From Phycisphaerae bacterium (GTDB taxonomy: Bacteria > Planctomycetota > Phycisphaerae > UBA1845), in assembly GCA_028289375.1 (NCBI GenBank), contig JANQQK010000069.1, positions 62,001 to 126,000 on the forward strand: 64,000 nt of DNA, written 5' to 3'. Positions 10,219-21,126 of this stretch are shown here, one piece after another. A model generated the notes under the pieces. The model was not told where the DNA came from. It worked only from the letters and a program-made list of their open reading frames with translations, and did no database searches. The number at the start of each line of letters is the position of its first letter. Positions within the stretch are counted from its first letter, which is position 1. Made by a program: the position numbers and the translations under genes.

Positions 10219-10247
10219 TTGACTCGCGATAGGCGTATCGCTAAGTT
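10219..10247 (+). promoter_or_regulatory. Possible promoter for the ATP synthase operon
   Basis: TTGACT (10219-10224, 5 of 6 matches to the -35 consensus) is followed after 17 bases by TAAGTT (10242-10247, only 3 of 6 matches to -10). It lies about 80 bases upstream of the first gene of the operon. The -10 box is weak, so this is a tentative call. Confidence 0.3.
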
Positions 10248-10308
10248 CCCGGTCCCAGCTGCATTGGCGCGGTTGGTTGTCGCGTCCAGCACTCGTTTTT
10301 TTTGGGAA

Positions 10309-10332
10309 ACATTGTACCTTTTGGCACAATGT
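10309..10332 (+). promoter_or_regulatory. Hairpin covering the first ATG of the ATP synthase operon
   Basis: ACATTGT (10309-10315) and ACAATGT (10326-10332) pair perfectly. After one A-C mismatch, CC/GG extends the stem around a TTTT loop. The start codon of the atpZ-like gene (10329-10331) lies in the 3' arm, no Shine-Dalgarno sequence is seen at normal distance, and a run of eight T (10296-10303) lies just upstream. The structure could hold back initiation, but the role is inference. Confidence 0.4.
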
Positions 10333-10580
10333 CCGACGCACCCGAACATCCTGACGGGAAGAAACCCAAGCGGGATGTACGCCGGGACGAACGAGAGTGG
10401 GCGAGATTCAGTCAGTTGGCGTTCGAGTTGATCGGATACCTCGGTGTCCTGGGATACGCCGGCTGGTGGTTGGACGAGCGATACGGCACCGGTGGACGAT
10501 ACCTCTTCTGGGGGTTGCTGTTAGGGTTGGCCGGCTGGGTTTATCGCTTTATCAAAGACACATGGCATCTGTTTAAGTGA
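10329..10580 (+). CDS. AtpZ/AtpI-type small membrane protein
   Basis: This is an 83-residue protein with a charged N-terminal third and two predicted membrane helices. The segment FELIGYLGVLGYAGWWLDE followed by a second Gly-rich helix is characteristic of the small AtpZ/AtpI family found at the head of bacterial F1Fo operons. These proteins are thought to assist assembly of the c-ring or to transport Mg2+/Ca2+. I chose the ATG at 10329; an in-frame TTG at 10302 would add nine residues but has no better ribosome-binding site. The gene ends 16 bases before the next member of the operon. Confidence 0.7.
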   Translation: MSDAPEHPDGKKPKRDVRRDEREWARFSQLAFELIGYLGVLGYAGWWLDERYGTGGRYLFWGLLLGLAGWVYRFIKDTWHLFK

Positions 10581-10596
10581 CCCCAGGGAGCCGTTC

Positions 10597-10986
10597 GTGC
10601 GAACCCTCATCCTTCTGACAGCCTTGGCCGGTGCGGCGATTTTCGGAATCGCCCTGCTCGCGCCGCGGATGTTTGAGCCGGATACGGCTCGGGCGGTTGT
10701 TGTGGCGTCGCTGGTGTGCATCGGAGCGGCGATTCCTGCCCTTTCGATCCCGCTGATCCTGATTCCGGCGAAACCGGAGTGGCTTGTCGAGGCGGGCATG
10801 GGTGCGATGGTGACGCGGATGTTGCTGACGATGATTGCGGGTTGGGTTGCGTACCGCAATGTCGATATGCCGCAAGGTGCGTTCCTGAACGCGATGCTCG
10901 GTTTCTACTTGACGTTGTTGACGTTGGAAACGGCTGTGACGTGGCGAATCGCGTCGCGCCATTGGCGTCAGCCGGGAGTGTCCTGA
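10597..10986 (+). CDS. atpI: AtpI-like ATP synthase accessory membrane protein
   Basis: The 129-residue protein is almost entirely hydrophobic, with four predicted membrane helices, as in AtpI (subunit I). AtpI is not part of the finished enzyme and is implicated in c-ring assembly. The GTG start at 10597 is preceded by AGGGAG six bases upstream. The stop is four bases before atpB. Sequence similarity in this family is low, so the name rests on topology, size and the position between the atpZ-like gene and atpB. Confidence 0.65.
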   Translation: MRTLILLTALAGAAIFGIALLAPRMFEPDTARAVVVASLVCIGAAIPALSIPLILIPAKPEWLVEAGMGAMVTRMLLTMIAGWVAYRNVDMPQGAFLNAMLGFYLTLLTLETAVTWRIASRHWRQPGVS

Positions 10987-10990
10987 CCCC

Positions 10991-12088
10991 ATGCTTCACT
11001 CAGCGAATCAACTCATTCTGCTGACGCAGTTCGCCGCCCACGACCCGGAAGACCACGTTCGTCCGCATGCGTTGAAGTATCTTTTCACGTGGGGCGAGAG
11101 TGTTGGCGAAATCCCGGGGCTTGGATGGGCGATCAGCCTCTTCATGGGGGAACCACCATACGATCATTACTTCACGAACCATCTACTGATGGCGATTGTG
11201 GCTGGAATTGTGACGCTACTCATCTTCGTCCCAATCGGCAGACGCTACGCTGCTATCAATGCCGGATCAGGCCCCGACCATTACGTGCCGCGAGGATTCA
11301 CAGGACTGATTGAAGCGTTTATGGATGCATTGCGAAGTGGCGTCGTCAAGCCTGTTTTGGGAGACGACACTGATCGATTCATGCCATTCCTCTGGACAAT
11401 CTTCTTCTACATCCTCATCAACAATATCCTCGGTATGATTCCGATTGACCCGATCCTGTCATTCGCGGGGATCAAACACGTTGGCGGAACCGCCACAGGC
11501 AATCTGGGCGTTACTGCCGGTTTGGCGTTGTGTGCATTCGGCATGATGCACTATTCCGGAATCAAGCAGGTGTTTCATCACCTCGTCGCTGGAACGTATG
11601 GCCACCACCATGACGACGAGCACGATGATGGTCACGCTCATGACGATCACGCTCATGGTGAAGGCATGGCGGCTGGGCCTGCGTTCGTTGCGGCTCCATT
11701 CCTTTATGTTTGGAATTTTGCGCCGCACGTGTTTGCTCCCGGTCCCGATGCGTCACCTGTGGCCAAGGTTCTGATGGTCATCCTCGATGTTCCGATGTGG
11801 GCATTTCTGCTCGTGCTCGAAGTGATTGGTGCGATTGTGAAGCCATTCGCGCTGTGCATGCGACTCTTCGCGAACATGCTCGCCGGGCATACAGTGCTCG
11901 CGAACCTTCTGATTTTGCTCCCTGCATTTAAGGCGTTTACGGCGGCGTACTTGGGGCAAAGTCTGACGGTTGTTCTTGGATGTACGGCGTTGAGTTGCCT
12001 GGAGTTGTTTGTTGCGTTTCTGCAGGCGTACATTTTCATGTTCCTGACGACCATGTTCATCAACATGTCCGTCAATCCGGAGCACTAA
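10991..12088 (+). CDS. atpB: F1Fo ATP synthase subunit a
   Basis: Subunit a forms the proton half-channels next to the c-ring. At 365 residues it is much longer than the common 240-280. The C-terminal helix carries the essential Arg291 in the segment CMRLFANMLAGH, and further conserved helices follow. The extra length includes an extended N-terminus and a His/Asp-rich insertion at about residues 203-222 (HHHDDEHDDG and HAHDDHAHGEG). The insertion lies in a loop between predicted helices and looks able to bind metal ions. The His-rich loop has a counterpart in the N-terminus of the b subunit two genes downstream. Confidence 0.93.
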   Translation: MLHSANQLILLTQFAAHDPEDHVRPHALKYLFTWGESVGEIPGLGWAISLFMGEPPYDHYFTNHLLMAIVAGIVTLLIFVPIGRRYAAINAGSGPDHYVPRGFTGLIEAFMDALRSGVVKPVLGDDTDRFMPFLWTIFFYILINNILGMIPIDPILSFAGIKHVGGTATGNLGVTAGLALCAFGMMHYSGIKQVFHHLVAGTYGHHHDDEHDDGHAHDDHAHGEGMAAGPAFVAAPFLYVWNFAPHVFAPGPDASPVAKVLMVILDVPMWAFLLVLEVIGAIVKPFALCMRLFANMLAGHTVLANLLILLPAFKAFTAAYLGQSLTVVLGCTALSCLELFVAFLQAYIFMFLTTMFINMSVNPEH

Positions 12089-12176
12089 GCGCAGGGCGGG
12101 TGGCCTTGCGATGCGATATGTTGCGTAAGCGATACACGAATTTGAGTGTAGGAAGACAAGCGTAAGGAGCTATTTG

Positions 12177-12458
12177 ATGATGAATCTGATTGCCGAAGCA
12201 ACGATGCTCTTTGGCGACAAGGGCTTGGCGGCGTTTGGCGCTGCCTTGGGTGTCGGCCTGACTGTGTTGGGTGCGGGCAAAGCCATTGGTCACCTTGCCG
12301 GTAACGCGGTCGAGGGAATCGCTCGCCAGCCGGAAGCTGGTGGTCGTATCTTTACGTCGATGCTGCTTGCCGCCGCTCTGATTGAGGGCTTTACGTTCTT
12401 CGCCCTTGTTCAGTGCATCAATGTTGGTGGTTTCCTGAAGGATGCGGCTGGCGGTTAG
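12177..12458 (+). CDS. atpE: F1Fo ATP synthase subunit c
   Basis: This is a 93-residue hairpin of two membrane helices forming the rotor ring. The ion-binding Glu lies in the second helix (AAALIEGFTFFALV), and the polar loop has the conserved Arg-Gln-Pro (IARQPEA). The residues next to the Glu (L-I-E-G) resemble proton-type rather than sodium-type rings, which is an inference. AAGGAG at 12164-12169 is spaced seven bases from the ATG at 12177, which decides the start; an upstream TTG at 12174 fits less well. The gene is flanked by longer intergenic gaps than its neighbours, which fits the high copy need of subunit c. Confidence 0.93.
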   Translation: MMNLIAEATMLFGDKGLAAFGAALGVGLTVLGAGKAIGHLAGNAVEGIARQPEAGGRIFTSMLLAAALIEGFTFFALVQCINVGGFLKDAAGG

Positions 12459-12478
12459 TCAAGACTTGTTTCATCACT

Positions 12479-12494
12479 CGTCCGACGCCGGACG
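12479..12494 (+). promoter_or_regulatory. Intercistronic hairpin between atpE and atpF
   Basis: CGTCCG (12479-12484) and CGGACG (12489-12494) form a perfect GC-rich 6-bp stem with an ACGC tetraloop, 20 bases after the atpE stop and before the atpF ribosome-binding site. It has no T tract. It may stabilise the upstream mRNA end or partly block transcription so that subunit c is made in excess. The role is inferred. Confidence 0.35.
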
Positions 12495-12512
12495 GGTTCA
12501 AGGAACCTTCTC

Positions 12513-13163
12513 ATGAGACGAGTTCTTCTCATCCTGTTTGCGCTCGGTCTGTGTGTTTCGTCGCCGCAGCTCGCCAATGCCGAGTCAGGTGCTCATGGCA
12601 GCGACACGCACCACGCGGATGGTACACACGACGATCACGGGCATGGTCCGAAGCTTGAGACGATGGGCGTCGACTTCATGAACTCGGTGTGGACCATCGT
12701 CATCTTTGTGCTTCTCCTGCTCATCCTTCGCGGTGCAGCATGGAAACCTGTCCTTGAAATCCTCTCCAAACGCGAGTCGTTCATTACCGAATCGCTCGCC
12801 AATGCGAAGAAGGAACGCGAGGACGCGGAAGCCCTGCTCAAGCAGTACACCGAGCAGGTACAGAAGGCCAAGGAGGAAGCGGCGGCGATCATCGAGGAAG
12901 GCCGTCGCGACGCCGAAGCGGTCAAGGCCCGCGTTCAGCAGGAATCTCGCGATGAGCATGACGCCATGATCGACCGTGCCCGGAAGGACATCGAGATCGC
13001 CCGCGACACAGCCGTGAAGAGTCTCTATGAGCTCACGGCCAAGCTGGCGACGGACGTGGCGGGCAAGATCATCGAGAAGGAATTGACGCCGGCTGACCAT
13101 GAGAAGCTGGTGTCCGATTCGATCAGCAAGCTGAGTTCGCTGGAGAAAGCCGGCACGAATTAG
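12513..13163 (+). CDS. atpF: F1Fo ATP synthase subunit b with signal peptide
   Basis: Subunit b is the peripheral stalk linking Fo to F1. The 216-residue protein has a typical Sec signal (residues 1-23, ending NA-ES), then a His-rich stretch at about residues 27-45 (HGSDTHHADGTHDDHGHG). A single membrane helix at about 55-72 follows, then the long charged, coiled-coil-forming cytoplasmic segment. A b subunit made as a preprotein puts its His-rich N-terminus outside the cytoplasmic membrane. There is no second b or b' gene in the operon, so the stalk is probably a homodimer. Confidence 0.9.
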   Translation: MRRVLLILFALGLCVSSPQLANAESGAHGSDTHHADGTHDDHGHGPKLETMGVDFMNSVWTIVIFVLLLLILRGAAWKPVLEILSKRESFITESLANAKKEREDAEALLKQYTEQVQKAKEEAAAIIEEGRRDAEAVKARVQQESRDEHDAMIDRARKDIEIARDTAVKSLYELTAKLATDVAGKIIEKELTPADHEKLVSDSISKLSSLEKAGTN

Positions 13164-13191
13164 GTCGCCGGTCGGAAGGACGAGAGAACGC

Positions 13192-13791
13192 ATGAATCCG
13201 GTTGATGACATCGGCGTTGCGATTGCGGCGGTCTACGCGAAGGCGTTTTTCAGCCTCGCTGAGTCGGCTGGCACGCGAGACGACACGTTTGCCGAACTGC
13301 GTGACCTCGTCGATTACGTCAACCACACGCCGGCGTTCGAGCACTTTCTGATCTCCAGCAGCGTCGACGTCGAGAAGCGTCGCAGCACGTTGGAAAAAGC
13401 GCTCCGCGGCAAGTCCAGCGATCTGTTGGCCGACTTCGTTCAGGTTCTCAACCGCAAGGGCCGTCTCGAACTGCTCGAGCAGATTCGCGAGCAGTATCGT
13501 CTGCTCCTGGAAGATGCTCAGAAGCGCGTCGAGGTGACGGTGACGTCAGCGACGGCGTTGTCGGAGGAGACGAAGACCTCGCTGATGACAGCGCTGAAGT
13601 CGTATACCGGGGCTGATCCGGTTTTGACGCAGTCGGTCGATCCATCGCTGACCGGCGGGATGATGTTGCACATCGGCGACACGAAGATCGACTTCAGCGT
13701 CGCCAGCAAATTGAAAAACTACCAGGACGCATTGCAAACGCGCGCAACCCGCGAACTGCAGGGTGGGCGGCGATTCTTTCAGGAGGGATGA
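13192..13791 (+). CDS. atpH: F1Fo ATP synthase subunit delta
   Basis: This 199-residue protein has the delta/OSCP pattern: an N-terminal helical bundle beginning with Y-A-x-A (AAVYAKAFFSLAES) and a C-terminal domain with the conserved GGMMLHIGDTKIDFSV segment. Delta connects the b stalk to the top of the alpha3-beta3 hexamer. It lies 28 bases after atpF and 19 bases before atpA, in the standard order. Nothing unusual is seen. Confidence 0.92.
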   Translation: MNPVDDIGVAIAAVYAKAFFSLAESAGTRDDTFAELRDLVDYVNHTPAFEHFLISSSVDVEKRRSTLEKALRGKSSDLLADFVQVLNRKGRLELLEQIREQYRLLLEDAQKRVEVTVTSATALSEETKTSLMTALKSYTGADPVLTQSVDPSLTGGMMLHIGDTKIDFSVASKLKNYQDALQTRATRELQGGRRFFQEG

Positions 13792-13810
13792 CCCTCTGTA
13801 AGGTGCAGCT

Positions 13811-15469
13811 ATGAAGTTCAATGTTGATGAAATCACGAGCGTCATCGAAGACGAAATCAAGAATTACCGCTCCGAGGTGGACGTCTCCGAAGTTGGACGC
13901 GTGATCGCCGTTGGTGACGGTATCGCCCGTATCTACGGATTGCGCAACGCGTTCGCCTCCGAGCTTGTCGAGTTTTCAAATGGTCAGTACGGCCAGGTCC
14001 TCAACCTCGAGGAAAACTCCGTCGGTGCGGCCATTCTCGGTGACTACCTCGAGATTAAGGAAGGCGACGAAGTCAAGCGCACGGGCAGGCTGCTGAGCGT
14101 GCCCGTTGGTGAGGCGATGATCGGCCGCGTGGTGGACCCACTGGGTCGTCCGCTCGATGGTCGCGGTGAGATTGACACGACGCATACGCGTCCGCTGGAA
14201 ATCATCGCACCGGGCATCGCCGGTCGTCAGCCGGTGAAAGAACCGCTGCAGACGGGCGTCAAGGCCATCGACAGCATGATCCCGATTGGTCGTGGCCAGC
14301 GTGAGCTGATCATCGGCGACCGCAAGACAGGCAAGACCGCCATCGCCCTCGACACGATCATCAACCAGAAAGAAAGCGACGTCATCTGCGTGTACGTCGC
14401 CATCGGCCAGAAGGAATCGACCGTGGCCGGTGTTGTCGAGTCGCTTCGCGAACAAGGCGCGATGGACTATACCATCGTCGTTTCGGCGGCAAGCTCGACA
14501 CCCGCTCCGCTGCAGTTCATCGCCCCGTACGCCGGATGTGCGATGGCTGAGTACTTTATGTACGAAAAGGGTGGCCACACGCTGTGCGTCTATGACGACC
14601 TTTCGAAGCAGGCGGCCGCTTATCGCCAGATGTCGCTCTTGCTGCGTCGTCCGCCGGGTCGTGAAGCCTATCCGGGTGACGTGTTCTACATCCACAGCCG
14701 TCTGCTCGAGCGTTCGTGCAAGCTGGCAGAGCGTCGTATCGTGGTGAAGACCGGTGCCCCGGAGAACACCAACGACGGCGTCGACGGCAAGGAGTACATG
14801 GGCGTTCCCGGTATCGATGAGGCGAAGGAAGCGGCCGAGAAAGCCGGCAGCGGTCACGAGGTCCGCGTGGACCCGACAAGCGGCGGTTCTCTGACCGCCC
14901 TGCCGATCATCGAAACGCTTGAAGGCGAAGTGTCGGCCTACATTCCAACGAACGTCATCAGTATTACCGACGGTCAGATCTACCTTGAGCCGAACCTGTT
15001 CTTCGCCGGTGTTCGACCTGCCATTAATGTGGGTATCAGCGTGTCGCGCGTGGGTGGTAATGCCCAGCGTAAGGGCATGAAGAAGATTTCCGGATCGTTG
15101 CGACTGGACCTTGCTGCCTTCCGCGAGTTGGAGGCGTTTGCCCAGCTTGGTACGGACCTCGACGCCGCGACGCAGCGTCAGCTTGACCGCGGCCGTGTCA
15201 TGGTCGAGTTGCTCAAGCAGCCGCAATTCCAGCCCTACAACATCAACGATCAGATCATCAGTATTTTTGCCGGCTCGCAGGGTTTCCTCGACGATGTGCC
15301 GCTCGACAAGGTGGCTGAGTTCGAGAAGGGCATGCTGCAGCACATTCAGGATCACCATCCGGAGATCGTCAAGGAGCTCGACGAGAAGGGTGAGCTGACC
15401 GACAACGTGACCGAGGGACTGAAGAAGTCGATCACCGAGTTCAAGAGCCGTTTCAGCGTGTCGAGCTAA
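13811..15469 (+). CDS. atpA: F1Fo ATP synthase subunit alpha
   Basis: The 552-residue alpha subunit carries the non-catalytic nucleotide site of F1. The P-loop GDRKTGKT is at residues 169-176, and the family signature around [13 protein letters not shown] lies in the C-terminal half. The N-terminal beta-barrel begins with the usual [10 protein letters not shown] segment that contacts delta. It is slightly longer than the common 500-515 residues because of an insertion around residues 310-355 ([14 protein letters not shown] and the Lys/Glu-rich part that follows). A 460-codon antisense frame across the gene is a codon-bias shadow. Confidence 0.97.
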   Translation: MKFNVDEITSVIEDEIKNYRSEVDVSEVGRVIAVGDGIARIYGLRNAFASELVEFSNGQYGQVLNLEENSVGAAILGDYLEIKEGDEVKRTGRLLSVPVGEAMIGRVVDPLGRPLDGRGEIDTTHTRPLEIIAPGIAGRQPVKEPLQTGVKAIDSMIPIGRGQRELIIGDRKTGKTAIALDTIINQKESDVICVYVAIGQKESTVAGVVESLREQGAMDYTIVVSAASSTPAPLQFIAPYAGCAMAEYFMYEKGGHTLCVYDDLSKQAAAYRQMSLLLRRPPGREAYPGDVFYIHSRLLERSCKLAERRIVVKTGAPENTNDGVDGKEYMGVPGIDEAKEAAEKAGSGHEVRVDPTSGGSLTALPIIETLEGEVSAYIPTNVISITDGQIYLEPNLFFAGVRPAINVGISVSRVGGNAQRKGMKKISGSLRLDLAAFRELEAFAQLGTDLDAATQRQLDRGRVMVELLKQPQFQPYNINDQIISIFAGSQGFLDDVPLDKVAEFEKGMLQHIQDHHPEIVKELDEKGELTDNVTEGLKKSITEFKSRFSVSS

Positions 15470-15493
15470 GCGTCACGAGCAGGAAAAGGTCCG

Positions 15494-17844
<2,351 letters not shown>

Positions 17845-17870
17845 GGTCTCCACAGGAAGGGCCAACACCG

Positions 17871-18266
17871 ATGGCTGACACCCTCCATTGCGACGTCATC
17901 ACACCCGAGGATAAGGTTCTCGAATGCGAGGCCACCTCGGTGATTCTGCCAGCCCACGATGGTCTCGTGGGCATCATGCACGATCGCGCCCCCCTGCTCT
18001 GCAAACTCGGTTACGGTCCGCTGCGCGTGGAAACATCGTCGGGCACGCAAAGCTATTTCATCGAATCCGGCTTCGCCCAGATGCTCAACAACAAGCTGAC
18101 GATCCTCACCGCCAAGGCGCAACCCATCGCCGACATCAAGAGCGATGAAGCCCGCAAGGAACTCGAAGACGCCCTCGCCCTGCCGTCCGGCAACGACGAA
18201 GAGGTGGACGGGAAATTCGTCGCCGTCGAACGAGCGCGTGCCCGCGTGCGGTCTGTTTCCGCATAG
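17871..18266 (+). CDS. atpC: F1Fo ATP synthase subunit epsilon
   Basis: This 131-residue protein has the N-terminal beta-sandwich of epsilon (CDVITPEDKVLE, HDGLVGIMHDRAPLL, and a GFAQM.NN segment) and a short C-terminal helical region with the DEARKELEDAL pattern. Epsilon binds gamma and can restrain ATP hydrolysis. It is the last gene of the ATP synthase operon. The 164 bases after it contain a likely promoter for the next gene but no convincing terminator. Confidence 0.92.
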   Translation: MADTLHCDVITPEDKVLECEATSVILPAHDGLVGIMHDRAPLLCKLGYGPLRVETSSGTQSYFIESGFAQMLNNKLTILTAKAQPIADIKSDEARKELEDALALPSGNDEEVDGKFVAVERARARVRSVSA

Positions 18267-18304
18267 TCCAACGCCCGCCATTATCGGCCTTTGCAAGATT
18301 CCGT

Positions 18305-18333
18305 TTGGCGACGCACTGCCAGGACGGTACACT
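18305..18333 (+). promoter_or_regulatory. Likely promoter of the MBL-fold gene
   Basis: TTGGCG (18305-18310) and TACACT (18328-18333) are separated by exactly 17 bases and match the sigma-70 consensus at four of six positions each. They lie about 100 bases upstream of the start codon of the next plus-strand gene. Confidence 0.4.
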
Positions 18334-18430
18334 CATTCCGGTCGCAGACCGCGATCCAACAGTTTGAACCACGGCACGAGGCGGGCCGACAGGACAGTTC
18401 GGGTTTATCAAGACCCGGGGAGGTCGCTAC

Positions 18431-19306
18431 ATGCTCACGCTCACATTCCTCGGTGTCGGCAGCGCTTTCGCCAAACGCAATTACCAATCCAACGCCCTCA
18501 TCGAAGCCTGGAGAACATCCCCGGACGAGCAGCCGGAGCCCGACGACACGCTCCTGATCGACTTTGGTTGTACGGGTCCGGTCGCCCTGCATGCGTTGCA
18601 TCAGAAACCCGACTTCGCCTACCTGGGGAGCGGCGGTGTCACCAACTATGCGAAGATTCGACGCCTCTTCGTCACCCACCAGCACGCCGACCACATTGGC
18701 GGCATCGAAGAACTTGCCTTCAACAACACGTTCGTCCACCCCGATTCCGACCGCCCTTTCAAGCCGCAGATCATCAGCTCGATCAACATCCTCATTAATT
18801 TGTGGGACACGTCACTCAAGGGCGGCATGAGCCCGATGCCCGGCAAGTACGCCCTGCTGCAGGACTACTTCTTTATTCTTGCCCTGCGTCCGACCGGCGG
18901 TGGGTTCGAATCCTTCAACATGCTCAAACGCTACGAGTTCGAGATTTTCCCGACCGATCACATTCAGATCGAACGCAAGTACGACTGGCCGTCGTATGGC
19001 TTGACCATTCGCGACACGCAGACGGGGGAATCGGTTTTCTATTCGGGTGACTCCCGATTCGACTTTGACGCATACCGTGAGCGAATGACAGCCGCCAGGA
19101 TGTGTTTCCACGATGTGCAGTTCGTCGACCACGAAAGCAACGTGCACGCCACCATCGGCGAATTGCGTACGATGCCCGACGACATCAAGAAGAAGACCAC
19201 GCTCTACCACTACCCCGACGATTGGGACGCCCCCGAACATGCCTTCGTCAGCGACGAATTCGCGGGATTTGCTGCAGCCCAGAAACGCTACGTGCTGTTC
19301 GCGTAG
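18431..19306 (+). CDS. Metallo-beta-lactamase-fold hydrolase, RNase Z-like
   Basis: The 291-residue protein opens with the LTFLGVGSAF strand common to the RNase Z/arylsulfatase branch of the MBL superfamily. The zinc-binding H-x-H-x-D-H motif is complete (His83, His85, Asp87, His88), the bridging Asp is at 207 (YSGDSRFD), and a late His-containing segment follows (DHESNVHATIGEL). The substrate cannot be told from sequence: tRNA 3' processing and small-molecule ester hydrolysis are both possible. An insertion at about residues 108-160 is not typical of RNase Z. GGGGAGG seven bases upstream supports the ATG at 18431. Confidence 0.75.
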   Translation: MLTLTFLGVGSAFAKRNYQSNALIEAWRTSPDEQPEPDDTLLIDFGCTGPVALHALHQKPDFAYLGSGGVTNYAKIRRLFVTHQHADHIGGIEELAFNNTFVHPDSDRPFKPQIISSINILINLWDTSLKGGMSPMPGKYALLQDYFFILALRPTGGGFESFNMLKRYEFEIFPTDHIQIERKYDWPSYGLTIRDTQTGESVFYSGDSRFDFDAYRERMTAARMCFHDVQFVDHESNVHATIGELRTMPDDIKKKTTLYHYPDDWDAPEHAFVSDEFAGFAAAQKRYVLFA

Positions 19307-19336
19307 TTTGCCATGCGACGCGGACCCCTAGTGCCC

Positions 19337-20347
19337 CTACCGCGTCTCGTGCAGGAACCAGATCATCACGTACGCCTCCGCCGTCTTCTTGGGGCCCGGC
19401 ATGTCCGCCATCTTCCGCGCCATCGCCAACTGATGACGCATCCGGAAAAACTCATAGAACACTGTGGCCACGTCGTGCTGCGAGGATAGCAGCATGTCGT
19501 GCATCGACACGCTGGCCATCTCCTGATCCTGCATTTCCTGATTCAGACGGTCCAGTTCCTCTGTCGACGCCGCAAACAGAAACTCGCGAAACGCCTGCAC
19601 CTCGTCGTCGCTGTGGTTGGGCCTGGCGAAAAAGCCGACAAACTTCGGGTCCGCGCCTGCCTGAAACAGCGAGAACAACTCCTCGGTGCCCAGGAGTGTC
19701 CCGCCGCGAACGCTGATGCATCGCCGCGCTTCCCACGTCGATTCCAGCAGCGGAAAGAACTCAGACACGCGATACGTCAGACGCCGCTCCCAAATCTGCG
19801 CCAACTCCCCGACGGCCAGACACCGCGTCTCGCGATCAACCGAGTTATCGCTCACGATCGACGTCAGAACTTCCTCTGCCAGCTTCGTATGCAGGCAGAC
19901 ACGCAGACAATCGGTGATCCCCTCGAGAAGTTTCTCACGATCCTCGCCGTGAATGGCCTCCTGACAGACGTGACGCAGAAAGCGATAGAAATTCCCCTCG
20001 GCCATGTCCAGCGCGCGGCCCAGAAGTGCCCGCGTCGGCACGAGAAAATCGAAATTGGCGGGGTTTGCGTTGCAGAGAGTTTCGGTGAGCGTGTTCATCC
20101 CGCGCTGGCGTTGCCCGAGCGACTGCTCGTTCAACGGCGATGGATACTGCGACAGCACCTCGCCAAGCCACTCGAGGCTGACCATCTGCTGACGCATCTC
20201 GCGTGCGAGCTTGTCCGACTCCGGATGGTGCGACGCCAGCAACGCCGGGTAGATCGGCTCGATCGCCTTGCGTTCATCGACCGTGAATGGCGTGTTCGGT
20301 CCATACAGGATGGGGGATGCCGCCTGGGCGGATTCGCGGTCCAGCAT
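19337..20347 (-). CDS. Unrecognised helical cytoplasmic protein
   Basis: I do not recognise this 336-residue protein. It has no signal peptide or membrane helix, is predicted to be mostly alpha-helical, and is rich in Glu, Arg and Leu. Features that could seed a search are the segments FFARPNHSDDEVQAFREF and HDVATVFYEFFRMRH. AGGCAGGG a few bases upstream supports the ATG at 20347; an in-frame start at 20410 would add 21 residues. It converges on the MBL gene with only 30 bases between them and diverges from the flavoprotein gene. Codon usage looks like that of its neighbours, so it is probably a real gene. Confidence 0.65.
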   Translation of the reverse strand: MLDRESAQAASPILYGPNTPFTVDERKAIEPIYPALLASHHPESDKLAREMRQQMVSLEWLGEVLSQYPSPLNEQSLGQRQRGMNTLTETLCNANPANFDFLVPTRALLGRALDMAEGNFYRFLRHVCQEAIHGEDREKLLEGITDCLRVCLHTKLAEEVLTSIVSDNSVDRETRCLAVGELAQIWERRLTYRVSEFFPLLESTWEARRCISVRGGTLLGTEELFSLFQAGADPKFVGFFARPNHSDDEVQAFREFLFAASTEELDRLNQEMQDQEMASVSMHDMLLSSQHDVATVFYEFFRMRHQLAMARKMADMPGPKKTAEAYVMIWFLHETR

Positions 20348-20463
20348 GTTGCCCTGCCTTAAGTCTGCCGTCACACGTTGCCGCACGGCTACCTTGCCGC
20401 CCAACCTCACCAGCCTATCATTACCACCGACAGGATACCAGAACCAAGAGGAATGACGATTTC

Positions 20464-21126
20464 GTGCCAGCCCCGACCAAACCTTACAGCCTGCCGCAAT
20501 TCAGCGAAGACGAAATGCGGACGCGTGCCGACAACCTCCACGCCGAGTTGAAGCAGCGACGCAGCTGCCGTTACTTCAGCGACAAACCCGTTCCACGCGA
20601 CATCATCGAGCGCGTCATCGCCGTCGCCAACACCGCACCGAGCGGCGCGAACCGGCAGCCGTGGCGATTCGTGGCCATCGACAATCCCGACATCAAGCAC
20701 GAAATCCGCATCGCCGCCGAGAAAGAGGAATACGAGAGCTATCACAACCGCATGCCGCAGGATTGGCTCGATGCGCTGGAACCGATCGGCACCGACGAGC
20801 ACAAGCCGTTCCTCGACATCGTGCCGTGGATCGTCGTGCTGTTTCGCGTTGATTGGGAGTTGGTCGACGGCGAGAAGGTCAAAAGCTACTACCCGATCGA
20901 GTCGTGCGGATTGGCCGCTGGCATGTTTCTGACCGCCTGCCACCGTGTGGGACTCGCCACGCTGACCCACACACCGAGTCCGATGCGTTTCCTGCGCGAA
21001 ATCCTCAATCGCCCCGAAAACGAGAAGCCCTTCCTCCTGATCCCGGTGGGGTACCCCGCCGATGACTGCACCGTCCCCGACATCCCCAAGAAACCTGTTG
21101 ACCAGGTCATTCAGTGGAACCGATGA
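20464..21126 (+). CDS. Nitroreductase-fold flavoprotein, iodotyrosine deiodinase-like
   Basis: This is a 220-residue FMN enzyme of the nitroreductase superfamily: RRSCRYFSDKPVP and TAPSGANRQPW form the usual FMN-binding N-terminus. The rest resembles the iodotyrosine deiodinase (IYD) branch. The lid region has Glu89, Tyr93 and Lys114 with the same spacing (+4, +21) as the substrate-binding Glu-Tyr-Lys triad of animal IYD, as I recall that sequence. The C-terminal GYPADDCTVPDIPKKPVDQ closely resembles the IYD tail. IYD reductively removes halogens from halotyrosines; the substrate here is unproven. The GTG at 20464 follows AAGAGGAA. The gene overlaps the next one as ATGA. Confidence 0.75.
   Translation: MPAPTKPYSLPQFSEDEMRTRADNLHAELKQRRSCRYFSDKPVPRDIIERVIAVANTAPSGANRQPWRFVAIDNPDIKHEIRIAAEKEEYESYHNRMPQDWLDALEPIGTDEHKPFLDIVPWIVVLFRVDWELVDGEKVKSYYPIESCGLAAGMFLTACHRVGLATLTHTPSPMRFLREILNRPENEKPFLLIPVGYPADDCTVPDIPKKPVDQVIQWNR

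Noticed and set aside
13976..15358. 460-codon open frame antisense to atpA
   Set aside because: It mirrors the codon bias of atpA, has no domain or signal features, and no ribosome-binding site fits. The same applies to the long frames antisense to pbp2 (935-2188) and atpD (16321-17523).
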